A stretch of 64,000 nucleotides of DNA, taken from positions 6,832,001 to 6,896,000 of the forward strand of contig NZ_CP046401.1 in NCBI RefSeq assembly GCF_009762775.1. The letters are read 5' to 3'. The first letter of the stretch is position 1. Each line of letters starts with the position of its first letter. Source of the stretch: Maribellus comscasis (lineage in GTDB: Bacteria > Bacteroidota > Bacteroidia > Bacteroidales > Prolixibacteraceae). Under the pieces are notes generated by a model that was not told where the DNA came from, did not search any database, and saw only the letters and a program-made list of their open reading frames with translations. A program made the translations under genes and the position numbers. Shown here in pieces: positions 36,301 through 43,990 of the stretch.

Positions 36301-36533
36301 TTGCGTTTGGGAAAGAAACAGAATGGGTAAACACCAACCTCGCTCATGCTCTTTTATTCCAGGGTAGATTTGAAGAAGCAAAAGAGATTTATCAAACTTT
36401 TAAGGATAAATCTTATCGTCAGGACAAATCAAAAACTTATAAAGATTTTTTTCTGCAGGATTTAAAAGAATTGGAGGAAGCAGGCATTACCCATCCTGAT
36501 ATGGAGAAAATAAGAACTTTACTAAAAAACTAA
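33312..36533 (+). CDS. Exported tetratricopeptide-repeat protein coupled to the TIR gene
   Basis: 1073 residues. A signal peptide (HLFVVIVIMPFYLQAQ) is followed by a carboxypeptidase-regulatory-like domain (residues about 20-110, TPIEGVRVKVETEERSDANGNV), a long coiled coil (about 115-260) and a TPR superhelix. The centre has twelve 46-residue units of the form TLNNLGNLYSDLQDYTNAKSAYLEALEI-RELAKKYPESYNSDVA, followed by degenerate TPRs to the C-terminus. TPR arrays of this kind bind proteins. With its signal peptide it should sit in the periplasm, where it could meet the outer part of the TIR protein, with which it shares a 4-bp overlap and a similar small beta domain. It probably scaffolds or senses; a ligand is unknown. 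Confidence 0.9.
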   Translation: MKHLFVVIVIMPFYLQAQIVEQKGYVREISYSKEAKDTPIEGVRVKVETEERSDANGNVNLKITKTDNNTFVFNDIHKIGYRLISPSRDSIYNKRYPLNEAVTVEVILANEALLRKEANTIAEKRYQQLEKELENREETIEQKDKALAELKETDIRYRQIVKERDSLQQKLDIFYTQYTEAWNKIREEAEKLAQIDYKTLDSLSLLNLELKKAGKWQEIVEVNKKSAAEREKELQMLKKVQESVEDAIQAKVQQLGNDYLNTANGFKLGFEIDSALVYFKKRVDLDSTSYSYLFDYASLLQDSKRFYEAQTWYLKTYQYAQTKEKKASTLNNLGLLYNELQDYTNAKSAYMEALEISRELTKKYSKNYNSYVAMTLNNMGNLYSDLQDYTNAKNAYLEALEIKRELAKKHPESYISDVATTINNLGNLYSDLQDYTNAKSAYLEALEIRSELAKKYPESYNSDVAMTLNNLGGLFYYLQDYTNAKSAYMEALEIKRELAKKYPESYISDVATIINNLGSLYRELQDYTNAKSAYMEALEISKELAKKYPESYNSDVANTINNMGSLYRELQDYTNAKSAYMEALEIRRELAKKYPESYNSDVANTINSLGNLYIELQDYANAKKAYMEALEISKELAKKYPESYNSDVATTLNNLGTLYSNLQDYANAKKAYMEALEIRRELAKKYPESYNSDVAMTLNNQGSLYRVLQDYSNAKKAYMEALEIKRELAKKYPKRYVSDVGNTLNNLGNLYSDLQDYTNAKSAYLEALEIRRELAKKYPESYNSDVAMTLNNMGSLYRVLQDYSNTKKAYLEALEIRRELAKKYPESYNSDVANTLNSLGNLYSDLQDYTNAKSAYLEALETYRELVKNQPKNPAYLLEVARININIGKLLIKQNKKAEAIEYYQLAVNILHNLHVITGNNDYKNYADYYTNIIADFNKTNTDHRIAEQLELIKRYKLEEQTDSIAYLRASAYGNLSWYYLFSQEFVKAEEAARKSLAFGKETEWVNTNLAHALLFQGRFEEAKEIYQTFKDKSYRQDKSKTYKDFFLQDLKELEEAGITHPDMEKIRTLLKN
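34296..35951 (+). repeat. Twelve tandem 138-bp repeats inside the TPR gene
   Basis: Units begin at 34296 and recur every 138 bp in perfect register (for example 34434, 34572, 35814). Each encodes 46 residues. DNA identity between several units is very high, including silent positions (the segments for LQDYTNAK and KYPESYNSDV), which points to recent duplication or gene conversion. The last unit degrades after its helix pair. Copy number is likely to vary between strains. Confidence 0.9.
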
Positions 36534-36612
36534 TTTACTATTATAATAGTATTAGCATCCATATTGCAGCATGAGGTTTTTGAAATAGCAGGTTTCATCA
36601 TTGTAAAAAATT

Positions 36613-37092
36613 ATGGAAAATAAAATATCGAACAAAAAAATTTTAGATCATGTAAACAAACAAAATAAATGGTGTCGTTACAAAAAGGAATCACCAATAT
36701 TGGCAAAGAAATTATACAATGATATTGTTGTGGAAACACTTGAAGGTAATATTACTTGTCATGCTGATAATTTTCTTTGTCGCGGATCATTTAATGACAT
36801 TTGGTGCCAAAAAGCGGAATCACTATTTCAAGAATATATTCCTGACGTATTAACTGAAAATGATTATGATGGATGGCAGAAATATTTACCCAAACCTGAT
36901 TCCATCGGTGTCTTAGCCGTTGCTGTTGATCATGATTTTGAAGTTTACCTAAGGGATTGGGGAATTTTGAAAGGAATAGCTGGTAGCTATCTCATAAAAA
37001 TGTATACTGATAAAGAAAATGAATACCCTGATAATATCTGGATTGTACAAAAAAAAATATTTGAATCGACCTATCGGAAGTATATCAAATAA
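36613..37092 (+). CDS. PGDYG-domain-like protein
   Basis: 159 residues, cytoplasmic. The C-terminal half, YLPKPDSIGVLAVAVDHDFEVYLRDWGILKGIAGSYLIKMY, resembles the PGDYG domain, in which a conserved GDYL follows a strand pair; here the motif reads GSYL. The N-terminal half has Cys and Trp residues (WCRYKKE, CHADNFLCRGSFNDIWC) but no clear metal site. Related domains occur in Bacteroidota genes together with RyR domains, and the next gene encodes one. Its biochemical role is unknown. It lies between the TPR gene (79 bp upstream) and the RyR gene (94 bp downstream). Confidence 0.7.
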   Translation: MENKISNKKILDHVNKQNKWCRYKKESPILAKKLYNDIVVETLEGNITCHADNFLCRGSFNDIWCQKAESLFQEYIPDVLTENDYDGWQKYLPKPDSIGVLAVAVDHDFEVYLRDWGILKGIAGSYLIKMYTDKENEYPDNIWIVQKKIFESTYRKYIK

Positions 37093-37186
37093 CTGTACTA
37101 TGCCCAAATCCTATTGGCTGACATTCATTAATTATCTAATATTAAACGTTTTAAGATTCCTTTTACATGACATAAAATTATAAACA

Positions 37187-39166
37187 ATGAAAAATCCAAT
37201 TCGCATATTTGATCGCTCATTTTCAGGTTCTATTTGGAAACAATTACTGTGGCTTTTATTTTTTCTTTTAATTGCCTTTTTGTTCTGGTTAGGATTAAGT
37301 TATTTGTTTTTAGGTAGTAATGTTTATATAGAAGCTTCTTTTGATGGTGGAAAAAAACTTGTTAATTCTCTAAATAAAGAGATGAATAACCGCTTTTGGG
37401 GAATAATTTCACATTTGTTCGATCCCGGTAATCTTCATATGGCTGATTCAAGAACCAGATTATTTGCTTTGCTTGTGGCATTTTCAGGTTCGGCTTTACT
37501 AAGTGGTTTGCTTATTTCAACATTTTCCAACTCGTTAGAACGACGTATTGATAAAATAAAGCTGGGTGAGGTTAACTATTCATTTAAAAATCATTATGTG
37601 ATAATTGGTTACAATCCAATGATTCCGGCGCTATTAAAACAACTTTATAAAAAGATTCAAAAACACAGGAACGTCGATATTGTGTTGTTATCAAGCCAGT
37701 CTGTTCCTGAAGTAAAAAGTAAATTACAGTCACAACTTCCAAAATCAATAGAAAAAAATCTCGTGTTATTGCACGGTGGCAGAGATAGTGAAGAGGAACT
37801 GTTACGTATACATGTACAACATGCCGTAGAGATTTTTATTGTAGGCGAAAGTGAAGAACAATCATTTGATTCAATGAATGTAAAATGTTTTAAGAACATA
37901 GCAAAAGTTATTAATGACAAACATAAGAAATCGAATCATAAAACTTCAAAAAAAATACCTTGTCATGTTTTGTTTGAATCCCAGTCAACATTTACTTTTT
38001 TCCAAACGCTTTTTCCTATTAAAGAAATTACAGATAGTCTAAGCTTAATTCCTTATAATTTTTATGAAAATTGGGCACAAATGGTATTGGCCAATAATCT
38101 TGCACAAGATTTTTCTAACGACATTGAGCAAAATACTATTAGATACAAACCTCTCGATTTTGAACAGATTGAATGTAAATCAGATAAATATGTGCATTTT
38201 ATTGTTGCAGGTTTTACAAAAATGGGATATGCTTTCTTAACAGAGACAATACGATTGGCGCATTTCGCTAATGATAAAATAACAAAAATAACTGTTATTG
38301 ACTCTGATGCATCAACTGAAAAAAATTATTTCAAAAGTCGTTATCCACTATATGAACTAATAGATGATATTCATATAGAATTTATCAATGGTTCATTAGA
38401 ATTAGAAGAAATTAGGAAAAATTTAAGTAAATGGGCAAATGAGGAAAAAGCGCTAAACACTATTGCTATTTGTTACGATAATCCGGATAAAAGTCTGACA
38501 GCAGCGCTTAATCTTCCCGTCGATGTATATGATACAGAAACTCAAATATTAGTAAGACAAGAAATATCAAATAGTATCCTAACCATATTTGAATTAAAGG
38601 GCAATAATAAATACAGAAATTTAAAACCATTTGGAATGCTAAACTATTGCTTTAATATTGATGGGATGCGGGATATTAAAGCTAAAGCAGTCAATCATTT
38701 TTATAATGGAAGTTTTAATCGTAAAGATGATTCCAGGGAAATTGATTGGGATGTAGACCTTGATAAAGAGTGGCAAAAATTGGCATTAACAGACCAGTGG
38801 TCAAGTAGATATAATGCTGATTCTTTCTTATTTAAACTTCGGGGTATTGGGTTGACACCAAATGAAATTTGTAATATTGAGAAAAGCGACCTTCCAATGT
38901 TATCATCTGAAAATATTGAGATAATGGCAAAAATGGAACATGCAAGATGGAATGCTGAACGCATATTAGCTGGATTTCGTCCACCAACAATGAATGAAAT
39001 AGATAAAGCTAAAAAACTTACTGATGAGGAATTTGAAACATACAGGTCAGAATTGAAAAAAGTTCGAGTTCATTTATGTATAATTCCATATGAGAACTTA
39101 AGAGAAAAATACAAAATAATTGACAGAATGTTAGTTAAAACCATTCCGTTAATATTTAAATTATAA
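37187..39166 (+). CDS. RyR-domain protein with two TM helices and tandem RCK/TrkA_N-like Rossmann domains
   Basis: 659 residues. TM1 is at about 19-42 and TM2 at about 88-112. Between and after them the layout FWGIISHLFDPGN ... RLFALLVAFSG ... LGEVNYSFKNHYVIIGYNP resembles the pore-to-RCK linker of CASTOR/POLLUX-type channels. Two Rossmann-like domains follow (HYVIIGYNPMIPALL near 135; YVHFIVAGFTKMGYAF near 345). The C-terminus (about 585-655) holds a RyR domain: MAKMEHARWNAERILAGFRPP and HLCIIPYENLREKYKIIDRMLV. RyR domains are named for ryanodine receptors and in bacteria are predicted to sense nucleotide-type ligands. A ligand-gated ion channel is the best reading; no classic TVGYG filter is seen. 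Confidence 0.85.
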   Translation: MKNPIRIFDRSFSGSIWKQLLWLLFFLLIAFLFWLGLSYLFLGSNVYIEASFDGGKKLVNSLNKEMNNRFWGIISHLFDPGNLHMADSRTRLFALLVAFSGSALLSGLLISTFSNSLERRIDKIKLGEVNYSFKNHYVIIGYNPMIPALLKQLYKKIQKHRNVDIVLLSSQSVPEVKSKLQSQLPKSIEKNLVLLHGGRDSEEELLRIHVQHAVEIFIVGESEEQSFDSMNVKCFKNIAKVINDKHKKSNHKTSKKIPCHVLFESQSTFTFFQTLFPIKEITDSLSLIPYNFYENWAQMVLANNLAQDFSNDIEQNTIRYKPLDFEQIECKSDKYVHFIVAGFTKMGYAFLTETIRLAHFANDKITKITVIDSDASTEKNYFKSRYPLYELIDDIHIEFINGSLELEEIRKNLSKWANEEKALNTIAICYDNPDKSLTAALNLPVDVYDTETQILVRQEISNSILTIFELKGNNKYRNLKPFGMLNYCFNIDGMRDIKAKAVNHFYNGSFNRKDDSREIDWDVDLDKEWQKLALTDQWSSRYNADSFLFKLRGIGLTPNEICNIEKSDLPMLSSENIEIMAKMEHARWNAERILAGFRPPTMNEIDKAKKLTDEEFETYRSELKKVRVHLCIIPYENLREKYKIIDRMLVKTIPLIFKL

Positions 39167-39251
39167 GAATTCAATTTTACACTTTATGTAACGAATCATC
39201 AAAACATTATTACATGGAGACAAGATCTATGATATTCTTCTTACCCATTGC

Positions 39252-39269
39252 GTTTTTTTATAAAAAAAC
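39252..39269. terminator. AT palindrome between convergent RyR and lipoate-ligase genes
   Basis: GTTTTTTTA followed directly by TAAAAAAAC makes an 18-bp perfect palindrome that reaches into the stop codon of the minus-strand lipoate ligase gene. Between convergent genes it could end transcription on both strands, but the stem is nearly all A:T and weak. Confidence 0.3.
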
Positions 39270-40255
39270 TATTTAAACACCTCCAAAATTTCGTCCAGTG
39301 TAACATTTCCAAAGTATTCCGAAAGGTTCACGGATGAAAGGATTTTTTGTATACTCTCTGTTTCATGTTTTTCGCCACCAAATTTTTCTTCCAATTCTTC
39401 AATCGGCTTGGAAGCAAAAAAATCACCAAAAATTTTTGCTTTTTGAATGGTTCCTTTTTTTACATCCAAATGCGCTTCAATAAAACCCGCAGACACTTTA
39501 ATGGCTTTATTGAAATTATATGCCGGAGAAACACCGAAATTCCAATTCCAGGTACTGTATTTTTCATCGGCCAGTTTTTTAATCCCTTCCAATTCCTCCT
39601 GCGTTAATTGATGAATTCGGGAGTCGGGTTGGTTCTCTTCCAAAATTTGGTTAATCAGCAACGTTTTAAAAGATTCGACAGTAGTTTCTTCTGGCAAATA
39701 TTCTTTTAAATTTGTAACACGGGCACGGGCAGATTTTACTGCTTTATCTTTAAATTTTAACGGATTAATTTTCAAAGCCTCGCTTAACACTTTCATTTCT
39801 GAGTTCAAAAGAATCGTTCCGTGTTGAATTATTTTTCCGTTTCGGGCCAGTTTTGCATTGCCACTGAATTTTTTCCCGTCCACTAACAAATCGTTGCGTC
39901 CTTCTAATTTCGCAGGAACATCCAATTTATTTAACAAATCGACAACCGGCTGCGTAAATTCTGAAAAATCGGAAAAATCATCGTCGTCCATTGGCGCATG
40001 AAAAGAGAAGTTTAGATTTCCCAGGTCGTGATAAACTGCTCCACCGCCGGAAAGCCTTCGTACAACATTAATATTATTTTCCCTCACGTAATCCAGATTG
40101 ATTTCAGCAAGCGTGTTCTGAAAACGCCCAACGATTATTGACGGCGCATTTATATACAACAAAAAAATCTCTTCATCAGGATATTTTTGAAGCAGAAATT
40201 CTTCAGAAGCAATATTAAAATATGCATTATTGGATGGTGAATCAATTATCAGCAT
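39269..40255 (-). CDS. lplA: Lipoate-protein ligase A
   Basis: About 328 residues from ATG 40255 (MLIIDSPSNNAYFNIASEE); the frame is open to a TTG at 40273, which is less likely. The lipoate-binding loop RRLSGGGAVYHDLGNLNFSF and the Lys-containing GKKFSGNAKL are present, followed by the C-terminal accessory domain. The enzyme adenylates lipoate and attaches it to lipoyl domains of 2-oxo-acid dehydrogenases and the glycine cleavage system. It marks the return to housekeeping sequence after the TIR/RyR cluster. Confidence 0.93.
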   Translation of the reverse strand: MLIIDSPSNNAYFNIASEEFLLQKYPDEEIFLLYINAPSIIVGRFQNTLAEINLDYVRENNINVVRRLSGGGAVYHDLGNLNFSFHAPMDDDDFSDFSEFTQPVVDLLNKLDVPAKLEGRNDLLVDGKKFSGNAKLARNGKIIQHGTILLNSEMKVLSEALKINPLKFKDKAVKSARARVTNLKEYLPEETTVESFKTLLINQILEENQPDSRIHQLTQEELEGIKKLADEKYSTWNWNFGVSPAYNFNKAIKVSAGFIEAHLDVKKGTIQKAKIFGDFFASKPIEELEEKFGGEKHETESIQKILSSVNLSEYFGNVTLDEILEVFK

Positions 40256-40343
40256 AAACAAAAATTTTTGCAAAAATAGAAGTTTTTGAGACTTGACAGA
40301 CTTGAGAAAAAGATTATTGATAATTGTGTGCGGAACTTTTCAT

Positions 40344-41471
40344 TTATTTTAATTCGTATACAAAAAATGGATTGGCATCATTTACCGAGGCTAAATACAG
40401 TTTATTTCTTTGCTCATCGACGCAAAAATACCCCCAGTTATCCAGTTTGTATTTTGCCACCGGATTTCCGTTCCAGTCGTATTTCTCAACAAATATGTAG
40501 TACATTTTTTTTCGCCATTCCTTGGTTACATCAACCGGTGAACGGCCACTGTACAAAACATATACAAAATCGTTACCTGCTGACATTCCCCAATAGTGGG
40601 TTGTATTTTCCGGACTCATTATTGAAACAGCATTGCCTTTTTTTGCTTCACCTGAATTGAATTTCAGACTTCGGGAGGTATTGTTTTTTAAATCAATAAA
40701 AACAAGCTGTTTAAAATATTTGTAGGCATAAACCACACGTTGTTTCCCGGCGTTGGCACCAAAATCACCGATGTAAGAAGCCCAGCTTTGATGTTTCTCT
40801 GAAAATGAAAGATTATAAATCATTTTATCCTGAATGGAGTCGTTTTGAAAAGAGAAATCAAAAACAGCTTTTCCTCCTTTTACCGACTCGGCGTATACAA
40901 ATTCATGGGAAGAAAAACTCACAAGCTGTTTGTCATTGATCTGATGTCTTGTCTGAGAGTCGGTCAGCTTAAACGGTAACGCTGAAATGATGAAATCCTT
41001 CTGCAGAGCGAAGATATGATTATTTGCCTTTTCATAGACATAACATAAACAATCGTCTTTTTTTGCCGGAACCAACTGAGGGTATTGAAATTCTCCAGGT
41101 CCCCGTCCCATTTTCCCAAATGATTTTACCAACTCGAACCCGGGAAGTGAAAAGGCCATAAACATATTTTCACTGTTTAGGTTGGCCATAATAAGCAAAC
41201 TGTCTTTTACCAGCATTTGAGTTTCCCTTACTTCAAAAATGGCATCGGTTGTTTTTTGTTCTCCCTGCAATTCAATGATTTCTCCAAAACAGTCTTCCCT
41301 AAGCTCGGTTTCGCCCGGAATCAAATCGGGAAACGTTTTTACAACTGTTGACTTGTCGGCCAGACTGTCAACCACTAGTTGTTCAGATTGTTTAGAGCCC
41401 GAATCTTTCGAATTACAGGCCGAAAACAGGATTAGAAATATTAAAAGGTAAAAGGTAGTTTGTTTTAACAT
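40344..41471 (-). CDS. BF3164-like six-bladed beta-propeller lipoprotein
   Basis: 375 residues. The lipoprotein signal LLIFLILFSAC puts a lipidated Cys at about residue 19. Downstream, MGRGPGEFQYPQLVPAKKDDCLCYVYEKANNHI is the typical opening blade of the BF3164/6-bladed propeller family of Bacteroidota (GxGPGEFxxP). The product should be in the periplasm or on the outer membrane. It is the last of three such genes placed after an RND permease. Function and ligand are unknown. Confidence 0.82.
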   Translation of the reverse strand: MLKQTTFYLLIFLILFSACNSKDSGSKQSEQLVVDSLADKSTVVKTFPDLIPGETELREDCFGEIIELQGEQKTTDAIFEVRETQMLVKDSLLIMANLNSENMFMAFSLPGFELVKSFGKMGRGPGEFQYPQLVPAKKDDCLCYVYEKANNHIFALQKDFIISALPFKLTDSQTRHQINDKQLVSFSSHEFVYAESVKGGKAVFDFSFQNDSIQDKMIYNLSFSEKHQSWASYIGDFGANAGKQRVVYAYKYFKQLVFIDLKNNTSRSLKFNSGEAKKGNAVSIMSPENTTHYWGMSAGNDFVYVLYSGRSPVDVTKEWRKKMYYIFVEKYDWNGNPVAKYKLDNWGYFCVDEQRNKLYLASVNDANPFFVYELK

Positions 41472-41489
41472 GGTTTTGTCGTTTTAGCA

Positions 41490-42632
41490 TTATTCCACAA
41501 TTACTAAAAACGGATTCTCTTCCAATCCGATTTCCAGCTTCTGATTTCCAAGTTGAACATATGTTTTATTTGCGGTTGAACTCTCATCAAAAAAATCGGT
41601 TGGATTAGCCGCAAAAACGAGATAGTCCTCATTGATTTCACAGGGATTCTTAAATGATTTTACCTTTGGCAAATTCAAATAGGTGGAAATTGGGCCATTG
41701 AAAAAAACATTACTTTTATTCTTTTCATCAATAGCATAACACGAAAAATATTCATCACCAAGAATAACCAGGTTATAATCATTAAAATAGAAAGAAGCTT
41801 TCATGTAAGGGACATATCCATTATTCAAAGCTGCTTTTTCAAATGCTGTCATTCTCCTTCTTTTTTCAAATTTTTCAGAAAATCCTGGCGGTACTTTTCG
41901 TCTTCCCAAATCGTAGCTAATAATTTTTTCAAATTGGCCGTCTTTGAATTCATAAAGCCCAAAAACAGTAGAATTTGCAAAAAATAATCGGTTTTCTTTT
42001 TTGACAAAGTTATTGGTCATTGGCCACATTAACAATGGATAATCACTCTCTTTCGCCGGAATAAAGTTTTGAGTTATCGAATCATTGCTTAAATCATATT
42101 TTCCAATAAAAAAGGGATTGCTATGTAAAGGAGAGTTGTTTTGTAAAAAAAGATATTTCTCATTAACGGGCTCAACTGTGAGCATGTAAAAATTCTCTTT
42201 TAATTTATCATTTCTTAATACAGTCCCGTTGTAGTTAATTATTGTAATGTAGTTAGCCAAAGCCTGATTAACAAAAATCAATTGCTTTTTTTTATCCACA
42301 GAGAAAGTTATAATATCATACAGTTCTTCAGGCCCCTTTCCTTTTTTTACTTTTGTAATAAAGTTCCCCTTTGTATTAAAAATAAACAAAGTGCCCTCCG
42401 ACAAAACGAAAATCCGGTCATTCTCACTATCAACAGCAGTTTTCATAACAGAACCAAGTAACGATTCGGGAGAAGTTTCAAGTTTTATAATTTGTGTTGG
42501 TGTTCCTAATTCAAGTTTTTCGGTTTCTGTAGGTTCAAGCGTAACGATGTTGCTTTGTTCCTTTTCCGAACAGCTAACATAAAGAGAGACGACAACCGTA
42601 AATAAAAAGATTCCTTTGAGGTTTATTTTCAT
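41490..42632 (-). CDS. Six-bladed beta-propeller lipoprotein
   Basis: 380 residues with a lipoprotein signal (FLFTVVVSLYVSC, Cys about 21). Propeller features include LGSVMKTAVDSENDRIFVLSEGTLFIFNTKGNFITKVKKGKGPEELYDI, the 6-bladed family motif in which the dark strand 'iyd..G.f...i...G.GP.E' recurs. It starts 18 bp before the previous entry's frame in the same transcription unit. Role unknown. Confidence 0.8.
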   Translation of the reverse strand: MKINLKGIFLFTVVVSLYVSCSEKEQSNIVTLEPTETEKLELGTPTQIIKLETSPESLLGSVMKTAVDSENDRIFVLSEGTLFIFNTKGNFITKVKKGKGPEELYDIITFSVDKKKQLIFVNQALANYITIINYNGTVLRNDKLKENFYMLTVEPVNEKYLFLQNNSPLHSNPFFIGKYDLSNDSITQNFIPAKESDYPLLMWPMTNNFVKKENRLFFANSTVFGLYEFKDGQFEKIISYDLGRRKVPPGFSEKFEKRRRMTAFEKAALNNGYVPYMKASFYFNDYNLVILGDEYFSCYAIDEKNKSNVFFNGPISTYLNLPKVKSFKNPCEINEDYLVFAANPTDFFDESSTANKTYVQLGNQKLEIGLEENPFLVIVE

Positions 42633-42807
42633 TTTGAAGGACTTTGAAGTTAATTCCTGACTTGCAGCAAAATACAGACCATAATCCTTAACACACCAAT
42701 AAAACTACCGGTTTATGTTTAATTTATATTGAATCAAAAAAAACCGGATTTAATAATTTCTAAGGGAATTTCATATCTAATTTGCCCCGATATTCAGGAT
42801 ACGATTC

Positions 42808-43989
42808 TTATCCTTTAATTTTACAAATAGCCAATACCGGATTGTCATCAACTTTTAAGCGGCTAATTATTTCAGGATTGTTTATTGGAAGACGGTTAAA
42901 TGTTTGTTGATCATTAAAAATCATGTATGGATAAATTAAGAAAATGAGCTCATTGTTTAATGTACCCGAAACCGGATATTTGAATAAATCTTCAGATTGC
43001 ATCTGGAAAGACCTTTTCATTAATTTGTTTGTACCCTTGTCTAACACAAAAATGTAATCAATTAAATCCTCATTTGGGCTTTTGGACTTCGGCTTTTGTC
43101 TAATATGGAAAAGGGCGTCAGATGGGGTTTCAAAATAATTCACTATTGATGCAAATGCATGGCCCAGTAAAAGTTGAAATGCTTGAACGGGTTTGCTTTT
43201 GAAATATTCATCAGGCACAGCAAACGATCCAAGATCTATGTTGTAGGTAGGAAATAAATTAGACTTTTCAGCAATATAAACTTTGTTATTATAGGATTCC
43301 TTACAATATACTTTTGACCCTAATCTGGAAAAATTATTTTCTATTTGCCCCATTGCAAATCCAGTAGTATTTGGTAAAAAAGTACCTGTTATTTTTCCAT
43401 TTACATCAGTCATATAAATACGATAAGGATAACCCTTACGGTAACTTGTTTCAAAAATATACCCAGGAGACATCCACTCAAAAGAATATGCAATTAAATT
43501 TATTGATTTTGAATAAAGAAATGTATCGTCATTTTTGTAACCTATAACTCTTACTTTATCTCCCATGTTATTCAGAATATCAACAGTGTCTCCATGAAAG
43601 CAAATATCGTCGAACGAAGAAATTTCTTTTGGTCCACCCCCTAATTTTCCTATTTTATTAATAAATTTTCCTTTTTTGTTGAAGCGAAATGTTTCTCCTT
43701 GAACAACATTTGAAATATAAATATTCTCCTTATCAAAATTCACTAACAATTGATTAAACTCACCGATAAGAACATTATGCAATGTTTCCAATGATACAAG
43801 ATCAATTGATTCAAATGTTAAATCAGTACAATCAGAACCAAATACATCCAGCACTTTTGTCTCCTCATTCTTTGGATTGCAGGAAGATTCGGCAGATGGA
43901 ATTTTATTGTATTTGTTTGAATTGCAGCTATCTTCTTTAAACTGCAAAGCATTAATAGTTAAGACTATAATTAATACAATATTTTTCAT
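42808..43989 (-). CDS. Six-bladed beta-propeller protein
   Basis: 393 residues. The N-terminal hydrophobic segment (IVLIIVLTINALQF) is short and the nearby Cys (residue 22) lacks a good lipobox, so it may be a secreted or poorly predicted lipoprotein. The motif TFRFNKKGKFINKIGKLGGGPKEISSFDDICF is the GxGP.E blade of the same propeller family as the next two genes. Its ATG lies one base after the stop of the RND permease, so it is surely co-transcribed with it. Confidence 0.8.
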   Translation of the reverse strand: MKNIVLIIVLTINALQFKEDSCNSNKYNKIPSAESSCNPKNEETKVLDVFGSDCTDLTFESIDLVSLETLHNVLIGEFNQLLVNFDKENIYISNVVQGETFRFNKKGKFINKIGKLGGGPKEISSFDDICFHGDTVDILNNMGDKVRVIGYKNDDTFLYSKSINLIAYSFEWMSPGYIFETSYRKGYPYRIYMTDVNGKITGTFLPNTTGFAMGQIENNFSRLGSKVYCKESYNNKVYIAEKSNLFPTYNIDLGSFAVPDEYFKSKPVQAFQLLLGHAFASIVNYFETPSDALFHIRQKPKSKSPNEDLIDYIFVLDKGTNKLMKRSFQMQSEDLFKYPVSGTLNNELIFLIYPYMIFNDQQTFNRLPINNPEIISRLKVDDNPVLAICKIKG

Positions 43990-43990
43990 C

